Of a stretch of 64,000 nucleotides of DNA, positions 25,981 through 35,152 are shown one piece after another. The notes under the pieces were generated by a model. It saw only the letters and a list, made by a program, of their open reading frames with translations. It had not been told where the DNA came from and ran no database searches. The DNA lies in NCBI GenBank assembly GCA_021816775.1, contig JAKAXA010000012.1, forward strand, positions 41,765 through 105,764. Direction: 5' to 3'. This stretch comes from Pseudomonadota bacterium (lineage in GTDB: Bacteria; Pseudomonadota; Gammaproteobacteria; Steroidobacterales; Steroidobacteraceae). How positions within the stretch are numbered: position 1 is the stretch's first letter; the number at the start of each line of letters is the position of its first letter. The position numbers were made by a program, and so were the translations under genes.

Positions 25981-26615
25981 TCGGCGACCTCGAAAATGCG
26001 CACGATCTTGCCCCACTGGCGCGTCCTGAGCGTCACTTCGACGGCGAGCGGGCGCATGCGGTAGTAGCTGTCGAGCGTCGCCTCGGCGCCGGCCACCGGC
26101 GGTGGCCACTGCCTGATCCAGTGCCGGTCGAGGTTCAGGTAGCGCAGCTGCACGCCGCGCAGGTGCTTCAGCAGATTGCGCTTGACGGGCGGGTCCGAGA
26201 GCGTCGGGTCGAGCACGTTCCAGTGCTCGCGGATCAGCGTGCCGTGTTTGAACTCGTAGGCGACCCGCTCGAGCTCGGGGCGCTGCAGCCCGAGCGGGTT
26301 GCTCCAGCCGTCGCGCGTGAGCAGCACGAGCGGCTCGGTGCTGGGGCTGGCGAGCAGGGCGGGTTGCCAGCCCTGGCCGCTCGGGGAGCGGACCGGGCGC
26401 GGGGCGAGCTGCACGAAGTCCTGCTCCATGACGCGCAGCGCCATCTGCAGGGCGAGCAGCTGGCGTTGATCCTGACGGATCGCCCGGCGCGCATGCAGCG
26501 ACTGCATGATCACCCCGTAGCCGATGGCGAACATGATCGCGGCGATGAAGATCGCCACCAGCAGCTCGATCAGGGTGAAGCCGCGCGGCGCGCGGCGCGG
26601 CGGGCGCGCGCTCAT
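25977..26615 (-). CDS. gspJ: Type II secretion system minor pseudopilin J
   Basis: Minor pseudopilin of the tip complex, about 212 residues. The prepilin cleavage site is RGFTLIELLVAIFIAAIMFA, with Glu at +5 after the cleaved Gly. ALRVMEQDFVQLAPRPVR (about 51-68) matches the GspJ hallmark 'DL.Q...R..R', and VTLRTRQWGKIVRIFEV closes the protein. The ATG at MSARPPRR overlaps the gspI stop; the open frame upstream is the antisense shadow of gspI. Confidence 0.9.
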   Translation of the reverse strand: MSARPPRRAPRGFTLIELLVAIFIAAIMFAIGYGVIMQSLHARRAIRQDQRQLLALQMALRVMEQDFVQLAPRPVRSPSGQGWQPALLASPSTEPLVLLTRDGWSNPLGLQRPELERVAYEFKHGTLIREHWNVLDPTLSDPPVKRNLLKHLRGVQLRYLNLDRHWIRQWPPPVAGAEATLDSYYRMRPLAVEVTLRTRQWGKIVRIFEVAE

Positions 26616-27100
26616 GGCAGGGCCATCGGCTGTGCGAGCGGCGAGACCGCAGCGCCAGGCGCGGCGCCGTTCGGCACGCCGGCGATCGGGCCCGGGATCC
26701 ACTGCGGAGTGAGCGGGTTCGGCGGGGCGATCGCCCGACCGATGTAGCCGGTGACCGTTGCGTACCACTCATGCGCGTGCCCGTGCTTCACTGGGCGCGT
26801 GCTCACCACGATGCGCCGCACGCCCGCAACCGGGGTGTCCGTGACTTTCTGCCGCCACCGCCACTTGTGCTTGGCGAACTCGACCTTGCCGGTGCTCGTG
26901 CCCACGCGCGGAAACAGTCCCGAGAGGCGCGCTCGCTCGACCTGGTTCAGGGCGACCCATTCGGCGAAGCTCTTGCGCCGCAGGTAGAGCGTCGCGCGGG
27001 CCGAGGAGGTGAGCGCCTCGAGCACGGCGGCCATGCCGATCGTCACGATGGCGAGCGCCACCAGCACCTCGATGAGCGTGAAGCCGCGCGCCGGTCTCAT
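26612..27100 (-). CDS. gspI: Type II secretion system minor pseudopilin I
   Basis: Minor pseudopilin, about 162 residues, starting MRPARGFTLIEVLVALAIVT, with the prepilin peptidase site after Gly and the +5 Glu. WVALNQVERARLSGLFP (about 46-62) corresponds to the GspI core 'A..iA.n...' segment. The C-terminal tail is longer than usual (about 30 residues, Pro/Ala-rich). It overlaps gspH by four bases and gspJ by four bases, in keeping with strict translational coupling. Confidence 0.88.
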   Translation of the reverse strand: MRPARGFTLIEVLVALAIVTIGMAAVLEALTSSARATLYLRRKSFAEWVALNQVERARLSGLFPRVGTSTGKVEFAKHKWRWRQKVTDTPVAGVRRIVVSTRPVKHGHAHEWYATVTGYIGRAIAPPNPLTPQWIPGPIAGVPNGAAPGAAVSPLAQPMALP

Positions 27101-27648
27101 GGCTTGTGTGCCTGGGCGAGAGGCTGCTCGATGATGCGCCCGTCGCGGTTGGGCTTGATGACAAAGCCTGCGTGCGTGCGCGGCCGCTCGAGGGTCACCT
27201 CGAAGGAGGAGAGGTCGCCGCTGGAGTACAGCACGACCTGCGGTGCGAGCGCGCCGGGATTGGTCTGCGGGCCCGCGTGCAGCTTGACCACGCGTGCATC
27301 GACGATCACCGTCAGGTGCAACCCGGGCGGCAGGCTGCGCGGCCGCAGCACCGTGTCGCCCGTGGCTTTGCGCCACTCGTTGCGCCGCTCGGAGAACACC
27401 ACAAACTCATAGCCGCGCGTATCGAAGACGATGCCATAGTCGCGTGTCTCGAGCTCGGCCTGATCACGCGCGTAGCGCATCAGCGACGCGAGACGGCGCG
27501 AGGCGGTCTTCAGCGCGGGGTCGTGGCCGGTGAGATTCAGCGACAGCAGCACCCCGGCGCTGACGATGCCGATGATCGCCAGCACCACCAGCATCTCGAG
27601 CAGCGTGAAGCCGCGCGCCGATCGCCTGGGGCGTTGTGGCGCGCTCAC
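27097..27648 (-). CDS. gspH: Type II secretion system minor pseudopilin H
   Basis: Minor pseudopilin, about 183 residues. The prepilin site is ARGFTLLEMLVVLAIIGI, with +5 Glu, followed by ASRRLASLMRYARDQAELE, the GspH helix. I choose GTG (MSAPQRPRR) ten bases after the gspG stop, because it gives a normal-length leader; an ATG 17 codons upstream would overlap gspG by about 40 bases. The C-terminal beta domain has IVFDTRGYEFVVF and VVLYSSGDLSSFEVTL, typical of the family. Confidence 0.86.
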   Translation of the reverse strand: MSAPQRPRRSARGFTLLEMLVVLAIIGIVSAGVLLSLNLTGHDPALKTASRRLASLMRYARDQAELETRDYGIVFDTRGYEFVVFSERRNEWRKATGDTVLRPRSLPPGLHLTVIVDARVVKLHAGPQTNPGALAPQVVLYSSGDLSSFEVTLERPRTHAGFVIKPNRDGRIIEQPLAQAHKP

Positions 27649-27658
27649 CGCGGCAAGA

Positions 27659-28138
27659 TCAATTGCTGTTGCCGAGATTCCAGTTCGCGATCTCGGCATT
27701 GTCGCCGGTACCGCCCGGTCGGTCGGTCGGGCCGAGGGTGTAGAGGTTGTAGGGCAGCCCGTGCGTGCCGGGATACTCGTAGTGGTAGGGGTGGCCCCAG
27801 GGGTCCCTGACCAGCCGCTGCACGTACGGACCGTGCCAGTTGGTGAGCGAGGGGTCGTTCGGACGCTTGACCAGCGCCTTGAGGCCCTCCTGCGTGGTCG
27901 GATAGACTGAATTGTCGAGGCGGTACTCGGTGAGGGCCGTCTCGAGGCTCTGAATATCCTCCTTGGCCTTGGCCACGCGCGCCTCATCGACCTTGTTGAC
28001 GACCTCGGGGACGATCACCGCGGCCAGCAGGCCGATGATCACCACCACCACCATGATCTCGATGAGGGTGAAGCCGCGCGCACGGCCGGCGCGCGCCGCG
28101 CCCAGCCGCGCGTGCAGACGCTCGATTCGCTGTGTCAT
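27659..28138 (-). CDS. gspG: Type II secretion system major pseudopilin G
   Basis: GspG polymerises into the pseudopilus that pushes substrates through the outer membrane. About 159 residues. The prepilin site RGFTLIEIMVVVVIIGLLAA has the required +5 Glu. The mature protein shows the family blocks KAKEDIQSLETALTEYRLDN, YPTTQEGLKALV and DPWGHPYHYEYPGTHG (calcium-site region). It is the first gene of the gspGHIJKLMN run. gspC, D, E and F, which usually precede it, are absent: the upstream neighbour is fabD, transcribed away. Confidence 0.95.
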   Translation of the reverse strand: MTQRIERLHARLGAARAGRARGFTLIEIMVVVVIIGLLAAVIVPEVVNKVDEARVAKAKEDIQSLETALTEYRLDNSVYPTTQEGLKALVKRPNDPSLTNWHGPYVQRLVRDPWGHPYHYEYPGTHGLPYNLYTLGPTDRPGGTGDNAEIANWNLGNSN

Positions 28139-28347
28139 GAATATTCCAGATAGGCTCGCGCGCGCCGAAGCGCGCCAGGCAGGGATGATAACAAATGAAT
28201 ACCCGCGCGCTGCGTGAGACGGGCCTGGACACTTCGACCGCGGTGCGCCAGGGCGGTTCCGGCCGGTCACGGCCCGGCCCGCGCTGCGGCGGGCGCGGAT
28301 CCGGCACGGTATACTCGCCGCGCCTTTACGTCACTCAGGATCGGGGC

Positions 28348-29298
28348 ATGGGGTTTGGATTCGTGTTTCCGGGGCAGGGCTCCCAGTCGGTGGGGATGCT
28401 GGCGGACCTGGCCGGCGGGGGGGATGCCGCCGAGCTGCGGGACACCTTCGCCGAGGCCTCCCAGGCGCTCGGCTACGACCTGTGGGCGCTCGTCTCGGGG
28501 GGGCCGCCGGAGCGGCTGAATGCCACCGAGTGCACCCAGCCGGCAATGCTCGCCGCCGGGCTCGCCCTGTGGCGGGTGTGGCGCGCGCGCGGCGGCCCGG
28601 AGCCCGAGGTCGTCAGCGGACACAGCCTGGGGGAGTTCACGGCGCTCGTGGCCGCCGGCGCGCTGGAGTTCGCCGAGGCGATCGCGCTGGTGCGCGCGCG
28701 CGGGCAGTTCATGCAGGAAGCCGTGCCGCTCGGCAGCGGCGCGATGGCGGCCATTCTCGGTCTTGAGGATGCGGCAGTGATCGAAGCGTGCCGCGAGGCG
28801 GCCGCCGGCCTGGTGGTCGAGGCGGTCAACTTCAACGCGCCCGGGCAGGTGGTCATCGCCGGAGATCGCGCGGCGGTGCAGCGTGCGATCGAAGCTGCCA
28901 AGGCGCGCGGTGCCAAGCGCGCGGTGATCCTGCCGGTGAGCGTTCCCTCGCACAGCAGCCTGATGCGCCCGGCGGCCGAGCGGCTCGCGGAGAAACTCGC
29001 CGCGGTGCGCTGGCAGAGGCCGCGGCTCGCCTTCGTGAGCGCCGTCGATGCCGCCGAGCATCGCGATCCGGCCGAGCTGCGTGCGCTGCTCGTGCGTCAG
29101 CTCTGCAGTCCCGTGCGCTGGACGGACACCGTGCGGGCGCTGGCCGCGCGCGGGCTGGCGCAGATCATCGAGTGCGGCCCCGGCAAGGTGCTGACGGCGC
29201 TGAACCGGCGCATCGAGCGCCGGGACGACCTCGAATGCCTCGCGCTCGAGGACGGCGCCTCGCTTGCGGCGGCGCTCGCGGCCGTCGGCCGCTCATGA
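28348..29298 (+). CDS. fabD: Malonyl-CoA:ACP transacylase
   Basis: FabD loads malonyl groups from CoA onto acyl carrier protein for fatty acid elongation. About 316 residues from MGFGFVFPGQGSQ. The oxyanion motif GQGSQ is at 9-13, and the nucleophile is S93 in GHSLGEF. VNFNAPGQVVIAG and PVSVPSHSSLM (catalytic His in SVPSHS) are intact. A TATACT hexamer at 28310-28315 may be the -10 of its promoter, though no matching -35 is seen. rpmF, plsX and fabH, common upstream partners, are missing here. It overlaps or nearly abuts fabG. Confidence 0.95.
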   Translation: MGFGFVFPGQGSQSVGMLADLAGGGDAAELRDTFAEASQALGYDLWALVSGGPPERLNATECTQPAMLAAGLALWRVWRARGGPEPEVVSGHSLGEFTALVAAGALEFAEAIALVRARGQFMQEAVPLGSGAMAAILGLEDAAVIEACREAAAGLVVEAVNFNAPGQVVIAGDRAAVQRAIEAAKARGAKRAVILPVSVPSHSSLMRPAAERLAEKLAAVRWQRPRLAFVSAVDAAEHRDPAELRALLVRQLCSPVRWTDTVRALAARGLAQIIECGPGKVLTALNRRIERRDDLECLALEDGASLAAALAAVGRS

Positions 29299-29324
29299 CA
29301 GCCATCCGACCGGGGACAGTCTCG

Positions 29325-30065
29325 ATGCTCGAGAACGACATTGCGCTCATCACCGGTGCCTCGCGGGGCATCGGCCGGGAAATCGCCCTGACGATCGGCC
29401 GCGCGGGCGCGCGGGTGATCGGCACGGCCACCACCGCCGAGGGCGCCGAGCGCATCGGCGCGGCGCTCGCCGCGGCCGGCTGCAGCGGACGCGGCGCGGT
29501 GCTCGATGTGGCCGACCCCGCCTCCATCGAGGGGCTGTGCGCGGGGCTCGAGGCCGCAGGCGAGATGCCGACCGTCCTCATCAATAATGCGGCCGTGACG
29601 CGCGATGCGCTGCTGGTGCGCATGAAGCCCGAGGACTGGGATCAGGTGCTCGCCACCGATCTCACCTCGGTGTACCGGCTGAGCAAGGCCTGCCTGCGGC
29701 GCATGATGAAGGAGCGGCGCGGGCGGATCGTGAATCTCACCTCGGTGGTGGGGCTGACCGGCAACGCGGGACAGACCAATTACGCGGCGGCCAAGGCCGG
29801 CCTCATCGGCTTCACCAAATCGCTCGCCAAGGAGGTCGCCTCCCGCGGCATCACGGTCAATGCCGTCGCCCCGGGGTTCATCGACACCGACATGACCCGC
29901 TCGCTCGGGCAGCAGCAGCGCACGGCGCTGCTGGCGCAGATTCCGGCCGCGCGGCTCGGGGAGGCGGCGGAAGTGGCCGCCGCGGTGCTCTTTCTGGTCT
30001 CGCCGCAGGCCGGCTACATCACCGGCGAGACGCTGCACGTCAATGGCGGGATGTACATGCCCTGA
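29325..30065 (+). CDS. fabG: 3-oxoacyl-ACP reductase
   Basis: Short-chain dehydrogenase that reduces 3-oxoacyl-ACP with NADPH. About 246 residues from MLENDIALITGASRGIGRE. The cofactor motif TGASRGIG is at 10-17. The active-site tyrosine and lysine are Y153 and K157 (NYAAAKAG), with Ser in LTSVVGLTGNAG. The ATG at MTAIRPG, overlapping the fabD stop, is an alternative start adding ten residues. I prefer the internal ATG because it aligns with other FabG proteins. Confidence 0.95.
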   Translation: MLENDIALITGASRGIGREIALTIGRAGARVIGTATTAEGAERIGAALAAAGCSGRGAVLDVADPASIEGLCAGLEAAGEMPTVLINNAAVTRDALLVRMKPEDWDQVLATDLTSVYRLSKACLRRMMKERRGRIVNLTSVVGLTGNAGQTNYAAAKAGLIGFTKSLAKEVASRGITVNAVAPGFIDTDMTRSLGQQQRTALLAQIPAARLGEAAEVAAAVLFLVSPQAGYITGETLHVNGGMYMP

Positions 30066-30236
30066 GGCCCACCGCCGGCGCATGCCCCGATTTCGCTTGA
30101 AAAATCAATCACTCAGAGACTTCAACGGCGAGTGGCGGCCGGTGGGGTGTTCCCCTAAAATACCGCGCCCCCGACGCGCCGCACGGCGGCCGGGGATTTG
30201 CACGTCCATTCACCCAGACATAAGGACCCACTTCTA

Positions 30237-30479
30237 ATGAGCACAGTTGAGCAGCAGGTCAAAGCCATTGTGGCCGAGCAACTGGGGGTCAAGCAGGAGC
30301 AAGTGACCAACGACGCCTCCTTCGTCGATGACCTCGGTGCCGATTCGCTCGACACCGTCGAGCTGGTCATGGCGCTCGAGGAAGAGTTCGAAATCGAGAT
30401 TCCCGACGAGGACGCCGAGAAGATCACCACGGTCCAGCAGGCGATCGATTACATCAACGAGCGGCGCACCAAGGCCTGA
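30237..30479 (+). CDS. acpP: Acyl carrier protein (fatty acid synthesis)
   Basis: 80-residue acidic carrier that holds growing acyl chains on phosphopantetheine. The attachment serine is S37 in [18 protein letters not shown], a perfect AcpP signature. The frame is open 13 codons upstream, but [18 protein letters not shown] is the standard start. About 170 bases separate it from fabG. This gap has a TAAAAT hexamer at 30156-30161 and could hold an internal promoter, as is common for acpP. Confidence 0.97.
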   Translation: MSTVEQQVKAIVAEQLGVKQEQVTNDASFVDDLGADSLDTVELVMALEEEFEIEIPDEDAEKITTVQQAIDYINERRTKA

Positions 30480-30563
30480 GCGGTCGCGGCCGGCCGCATC
30501 CCGTCGGCGCGGCGGGACGGCCGGGCGATTGAACGCTTCAACTTGAGCCAAGACGGATAGAGT

Positions 30564-31811
30564 GTGAGCAAACGTCGAGTCGTGGTGACGGGACTGGGCA
30601 TCATCTCACCCGTCGGCAGCACGGTAGAGAAGGCCTGGAAGACCATCCTCGCGGGACAGAGCGGCATCGGGCCGGTGCAGCGCTTCGATGTATCGGCCTT
30701 CCCGGTGCGCTTCGCCGGCGAGGTGCGCGATCTGGATCTGGAGCATTACTTCGACGCCAAGGAACTGCGGCGCATGGACGATTTCATGCACTACGGCGTC
30801 GCCGCCGGCGTGCAGGCGGTGGCGGACTCGGGGATCGACTTCAGCACCCTCGACGCCACGCGCTGCGGGGCGGTGTGCGGGGCCGGGATCGGCGGCCTCG
30901 GCACGATCGAGCGGGAGTTCGCCGAGTACGTCAAGACCAACAATCCGCGCAAGATCTCCCCGTTCTTCGTCCCGGCAAGCATCATCAACATGATCTCCGG
31001 GCACCTGTCGATCCGCTTCGGCCTGAAGGGGCCGAATCTGGGCGTGGTCTCCGCGTGCACCACGTCCACGCATGCGATCGGGCTTGCCATGCGCACCATC
31101 CAGTACGGCGATGCGGATGTGCTGATCGCCGGTGGCGGAGAGATGGCCACCACGGTGTGCGGACTGGCGAGCTTCGCGCAGGCCAAGGCGCTCTCGCGGC
31201 GCAACGAGGACCCGCAGCGGGCAAGCCGTCCGTGGGACCGGGACCGTGATGGATTCGTGCTGGGTGACGGCGGCGGCGCGGTGATCCTCGAGGAGCTCGA
31301 GCACGCGCGCGCGCGCGGCGCGCGCATCTACGCCGAGATCGTCGGCTTCGGCATGAGCGGGGATGCATACCACATCACGCTGCCGCCCGAAGACGGCGAG
31401 GGCGCCCGGCTCGCCATGCTCAACGCGCTGAAGGACGCGGCGCTGAACCCGAGCGATATCCAGTACATCAACGCGCATGCCACCTCGACGGTGGCGGGCG
31501 ACAAGGCCGAGACCGTCGCGATCAAGCACGCCTTCGGCGAGCATGCCCACCGCGTCGCGGTGAGCTCCACCAAGTCGATGACCGGGCATCTGCTCGGGGC
31601 AGCCGGTGTGGTCGAGGCGATCTTCTGCATTCTGGCGATCCGCGATCAGGTGGCCCCGCCGACCATCAACTACGAGAATCCCGATCCCGAATGCGACCTG
31701 GACTTCGTGCCGAACACCGCCCGGGCGATGCGCATCGACATCGCGCTGTCGAATTCCTTCGGCTTCGGCGGCACCAACGGTTCGGTCATCTTCAAGCGCT
31801 TTGCCGGCTGA
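30564..31811 (+). CDS. fabF: 3-oxoacyl-ACP synthase II
   Basis: Condensing enzyme that extends acyl-ACP with malonyl-ACP. 415 residues, starting at GTG ([19 protein letters not shown]). The catalytic cysteine is C165 in [13 protein letters not shown]. The two histidines are in [13 protein letters not shown] and [14 protein letters not shown]. The C-terminus [15 protein letters not shown] is typical. It follows acpP by about 85 bases. In many relatives pabC comes next, but here only a short gap precedes mltG. Confidence 0.96.
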   Translation: MSKRRVVVTGLGIISPVGSTVEKAWKTILAGQSGIGPVQRFDVSAFPVRFAGEVRDLDLEHYFDAKELRRMDDFMHYGVAAGVQAVADSGIDFSTLDATRCGAVCGAGIGGLGTIEREFAEYVKTNNPRKISPFFVPASIINMISGHLSIRFGLKGPNLGVVSACTTSTHAIGLAMRTIQYGDADVLIAGGGEMATTVCGLASFAQAKALSRRNEDPQRASRPWDRDRDGFVLGDGGGAVILEELEHARARGARIYAEIVGFGMSGDAYHITLPPEDGEGARLAMLNALKDAALNPSDIQYINAHATSTVAGDKAETVAIKHAFGEHAHRVAVSSTKSMTGHLLGAAGVVEAIFCILAIRDQVAPPTINYENPDPECDLDFVPNTARAMRIDIALSNSFGFGGTNGSVIFKRFAG

Positions 31812-31923
31812 GGCGCACGGCGCGCCGCCGGCGCGCTGATGTGTCATGATCGGGGCAACCGCCGCCCGCGCGGCGCTCCTGGTTTTGGGCGCTCGGACAC
31901 GGCCCGGCGGCACGGGAGAGCTG

Positions 31924-31998
31924 ATGTCCGTCAAGCTGATTCGTGAGCCTGCGCCGCCTGATGCGGCCCTGTGCGCCGGGGCATGCGGCAATGAGTGA
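31924..31998 (+). CDS. Possible 24-residue mini-ORF upstream of mltG
   Basis: ATG preceded by GGGAG encodes a 24-residue peptide that begins MSVKLIREPAPPDAA and ends ACGNE. Its stop overlaps the first codons of mltG (the ATGAGTGA arrangement), so it could couple translation of mltG. It occupies the place where pabC normally sits and might be a remnant or a new leader. No homology is recognised; the evidence is only the good ribosome binding site and the overlap. Confidence 0.3.
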   Translation: MSVKLIREPAPPDAALCAGACGNE

Positions 31999-33058
31999 CT
32001 CCGCGCCGGCGCGGCGCAGGCTGCGCCTCGTCGTGGCGCTGCTCGTGCTGCTGGTGCTCATCGCCGGCGGCGCGTTTGCGCTGCTGTCGTACAACTACCA
32101 CGCGCCGGGCCCGGCGCCGCGCACCGTGCGGGTGCAGGTCAGAGCCGGCGACACGCTGCACGCGGTGTTCAATCGCCTGAGCGCGCTCGGGGCGCTGCCC
32201 CATCCGCGCGCGGTGGAGCTGTACCTGCGCCTCACCGGCATCGCGCCGCGCATGGAGATCGGCGTCTACGACATTCCGGCGTACTCGAGCCCGGTGCAGA
32301 TCGTGCGCATGTTCCAGGAGGGCCGGGTGGTCCTCGACAAGCTCACGGTCGTCGAAGGGACGACCTTCGAGCAGTTTCTCGCCGAGCTCGATGCCGATCC
32401 GGACATCGTGCCGAGCCTGCGTGGCCAGAGTGGTGCGGCCATCATGGCCGCGCTCGGGCATCCGGGGGAGAATCCCGAGGGTCGGTTTTTCCCCGACACC
32501 TACAGCTTCTCCCCCGGCACCACCGATCTCACCATTCTGCGCATGGCCTATCACGAGATGCGCGAGGCGCTCGCCAAGGTGTGGCACGAACGCCGCCGGG
32601 ACCTGCCGCTCGCGAACGCCTACCAGGCGCTCATTCTCGCCTCGATGATCGAGAAGGAAACGGGGGTTGCCGACGAGCGCGCGCGCATCGCCGGGGTATT
32701 CGTCAACCGCCTGCGCCGCGCGATGCCCCTGCAGTCCGATCCGACCGTCATCTATGCCCTGGGCAAGCGCTATCACGGGCAGCTGTACGCGCACGACCTG
32801 GCAGTGCAATCCCCCTACAACACCTACCTGCACACCGGCCTTCCGCCGACACCGATCTGCCTGCCGGGGCTCGCCTCGCTGCGTGCCGCGGTACGGCCCG
32901 ATAAGACGCGCGATCTGTACTTCGTCGCCACCGGCAAGGGCGGCCATCACTTCTCGCGCACGCTCGCGCAGCACGACGTGCAGCTGCGCAAGTACATCCG
33001 TCAGCTGCGCAAGGACCGTCTTGCCGAGGGCGCGCAGGCGGCAGGCCCGACGCCGTGA
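31991..33058 (+). CDS. mltG: Endolytic murein transglycosylase
   Basis: MltG (YceG family) cuts nascent peptidoglycan in the periplasm. About 355 residues with one membrane helix at about 15-36 (LVVALLVLLVLIAGGAFALL). A LysM-like region follows (RVQVRAGDTLHAVFNRLSAL). The catalytic glutamate is E221 in ASMIEKETGV. LQSDPTVIYALG, SPYNTYLHTGLPPTPICLPG and YFVATGKGGHHFS are family blocks. I take the ATG at MSDSAPARRR; an ATG 16 codons upstream is in frame but gives an unlikely N-terminus. It overlaps tmk by four bases. Confidence 0.94.
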   Translation: MSDSAPARRRLRLVVALLVLLVLIAGGAFALLSYNYHAPGPAPRTVRVQVRAGDTLHAVFNRLSALGALPHPRAVELYLRLTGIAPRMEIGVYDIPAYSSPVQIVRMFQEGRVVLDKLTVVEGTTFEQFLAELDADPDIVPSLRGQSGAAIMAALGHPGENPEGRFFPDTYSFSPGTTDLTILRMAYHEMREALAKVWHERRRDLPLANAYQALILASMIEKETGVADERARIAGVFVNRLRRAMPLQSDPTVIYALGKRYHGQLYAHDLAVQSPYNTYLHTGLPPTPICLPGLASLRAAVRPDKTRDLYFVATGKGGHHFSRTLAQHDVQLRKYIRQLRKDRLAEGAQAAGPTP

Positions 33059-33699
33059 GCCGCGGCGCCTTCATCACCCTGGAGGGGATCGAGGGGGCGG
33101 GAAAGTCCACCGTTGCGCTGTGGCTGTGCACATGGCTGCGCTCGCGGGGCCTCAGCGTGCGCCAGACCCGCGAGCCCGGCGGCACCGAGCTTGCCGAGCG
33201 GGTGCGGCGGATCGTGCTCGAGCGCGGCAGCGAGCGTGTTTCGGCCGAAGCCGAGACGCTGCTGATGTTCGCCGCGCGCGCCATTCATCTGGACAATCTG
33301 GTGCGCCCGGCGCTCGCCGCGGGCGAGTGGGTGGTGAGCGACCGCTTCACGGACGCCACGCGCGCGTATCAGGGCGGGGGCCGCGGCGTCGATGTAACGT
33401 GGATCGATGCGCTGGCCGCACGCGTGCACGGTGACCTGACGCCGATGTGCACGCTGTTGCTCGACTTGCCGGTTCGGCTCGGGCTGTCGCGTGCGCGCGC
33501 GCGGCGGGGCGAGGAGGACCGCTTCGAGGCTGAGACCGAGGCGTTCTTCGAGCGCGTCCGCGCCGAATATTTGGCGCTCGCCCGGCGCGAGCCGCAGCGC
33601 ATTCGCCTCATCGATGCCAGCGCGCCCGTGGCGGCCGTTCAGGAGCAGGTGGCCGCGGCGCTGCACCCCTGGCTCACGTGCGCGGGGGCGCGCTCGTGA
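33055..33699 (+). CDS. tmk: Thymidylate kinase
   Basis: Phosphorylates dTMP to dTDP for DNA synthesis. 214 residues from a GTG overlapping the mltG stop. The P-loop GIEGAGKST is at about 11-19. The substrate loop is RFTDATRAYQGGGRG, following SD at the conserved DR(F/Y) motif. The LID is ARARRGEEDRFE. TREPGGTELAERVR matches the family. The mltG-tmk-holB-pilZ order is conserved across gammaproteobacteria. Confidence 0.95.
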   Translation: MSRGAFITLEGIEGAGKSTVALWLCTWLRSRGLSVRQTREPGGTELAERVRRIVLERGSERVSAEAETLLMFAARAIHLDNLVRPALAAGEWVVSDRFTDATRAYQGGGRGVDVTWIDALAARVHGDLTPMCTLLLDLPVRLGLSRARARRGEEDRFEAETEAFFERVRAEYLALARREPQRIRLIDASAPVAAVQEQVAAALHPWLTCAGARS

Positions 33700-34655
33700 C
33701 CCCGTCGTGGCTCGAGCCGCAGATGCAGCGCCTGCGGACGGCATTTGCGGCCGGCCGCATGCCGCATGCGCTGCTCATTCACGAAGCGCCGGGGGCGGGC
33801 GGGGAGTGGCTCGGATACTGGGCCGCGCAGCTGGTGCTGTGCGGGCAGCCGTCGCATGCGCCCTGTGGGCACTGTCCGGCCTGCCGGCACGTGAGCCAAC
33901 GGCAACATCCGGACCTCATGCCCGTGAGCCCTGCGGCCGAGTCGGCGCAGATCCGCATCGAGCAGGTGCGCCAGCTCGCGGCGGATCTGACGCTCACCGC
34001 CCACCAGGGCGGCTACAAGGTGGCGGTGATCTGCCCGGCCGACGGCATGAATCGCTTTGCCGCCAATGCGCTGCTGAAGACACTGGAGGAGCCGCCGCCG
34101 GCGACGCTGCTGGTGTTGGTCGCGAGCGTTCCCTCGCGTCTGCCGGCCACCGTTCTCAGCCGCTGCCAGCGGCTGCGCGTGCCGGCGCCGCCGCGGGAGG
34201 CGGCCGTGGCATGGCTCGAGGCGACGCGTGGGCCGGCCGAGTGGGCGCGGGTGCTCGCGGTGCTCGGCGATGCACCGCTGCTGGCCGCGGCGGCCGAGCC
34301 GGCCGCGCTGCTGGCAACGGCGGCCGAGATGAGCCGCGACCTCGAGGCGCTCGCCGGCGGGCGGGGCGATGCGGCGGCGAGCGCCGAGCGCTGGGCGCGC
34401 TCGGAGCTGCCGCTGCGCCTCGCCTGTTTTGAGAATTGGCTCACGGAACGGGTCCGTGCCGGGCTCCTCCCCGCGGACGCGCCGCCGGAAGTGCGCGCCA
34501 GCACGCACTCGAGCGCCCGGGGGGCGGCTATAAAAGAGACGTTCGATCTGCTGGACGCAGTGCGGGAACTGAGGTCATCATTGGACGCGCCGCTCAACCG
34601 CAGTGTGGCGCTCGAGGCGCTGCTGCGGCGCCTCGAGCCGCGCCGCGCCGCCTGA
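33696..34655 (+). CDS. holB: DNA polymerase III delta' subunit
   Basis: Clamp-loader subunit. About 319 residues, starting at a GTG that overlaps the tmk stop. The zinc-binding cysteines are C49, C57, C60 and C63 (CGHCPACRH). As is normal for delta', the Walker A is degenerate (HEAPGAGGEW). NALLKTLEEPPPATLLVLV and SRLPATVLSRCQR carry the sensor motifs shared with DnaX. The C-terminal region has LKT-type helices with RGAAIKETFDLLDAVRELRS. A GTG six codons further upstream is also possible. Confidence 0.92.
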   Translation: MTPSWLEPQMQRLRTAFAAGRMPHALLIHEAPGAGGEWLGYWAAQLVLCGQPSHAPCGHCPACRHVSQRQHPDLMPVSPAAESAQIRIEQVRQLAADLTLTAHQGGYKVAVICPADGMNRFAANALLKTLEEPPPATLLVLVASVPSRLPATVLSRCQRLRVPAPPREAAVAWLEATRGPAEWARVLAVLGDAPLLAAAAEPAALLATAAEMSRDLEALAGGRGDAAASAERWARSELPLRLACFENWLTERVRAGLLPADAPPEVRASTHSSARGAAIKETFDLLDAVRELRSSLDAPLNRSVALEALLRRLEPRRAA

Positions 34656-34704
34656 GGATGACCCGGGCGCGCGCAGGCCAGACAGCGAAGTTGAGGATGA
34701 GAAC

Positions 34705-35055
34705 GTGAGAGCCGGTGGCAACAAGCCGAGTCTGCTGACGCTGACCATCAAGGACAAGAGCGCCCTGTATCTTGCCTACATGCCGTTCGTGAAGAACGGC
34801 GGACTGTTCATTCCGACCAACAGCAACTACCGCCTCGGGGACGAGGTGTTCATGCTGCTCAATCTGATGGGCGAGGACGAGAAGCTGCCGGTCGCCGGGC
34901 GCGTGATCTGGGTGACGCCGAAGGGCGCGCAGGGCAAGCGCACGGCCGGCATCGGCGTGCAGTTCAGCGAGCAGGATCACGGCCAGACGCAGAAGAAGAT
35001 CGAGACCTATCTCGCGGGCGCGCTCTCCGGCGACAAAGCCACCCATACCATGTAG
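34705..35055 (+). CDS. pilZ: PilZ domain protein
   Basis: Small PilZ-fold protein of about 116 residues, starting at GTG with TTGAGGATGAGAAC as ribosome binding site. The order after holB matches the type IV pilus PilZ of Pseudomonas and Xanthomonas. It has FVKNGGLFIPTNSNYRLGDE and VIWVTPKGAQGKRTAGIGVQ. As in those orthologs, the RxxxR plus D/NxSxxG di-GMP motif is not complete, so it probably works by protein contact, helping pilus assembly, rather than by binding c-di-GMP. Confidence 0.9.
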   Translation: MRAGGNKPSLLTLTIKDKSALYLAYMPFVKNGGLFIPTNSNYRLGDEVFMLLNLMGEDEKLPVAGRVIWVTPKGAQGKRTAGIGVQFSEQDHGQTQKKIETYLAGALSGDKATHTM

Positions 35056-35152
35056 TGCCGGCGGCGGGCCGCGCCGAGCGCCCGGTGCCCGCTCGCGGCG
35101 CACGCTGCGAGGATGACCCCCTCGAGAGGTCTTGGCGAGCCCGTTGGGTCGC

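Noticed and set aside
30130..30161. Promoter for acpP based on TAAAAT at 30156-30161
   Set aside because: No recognisable -35 element at a suitable distance; mentioned under acpP only as a possibility.
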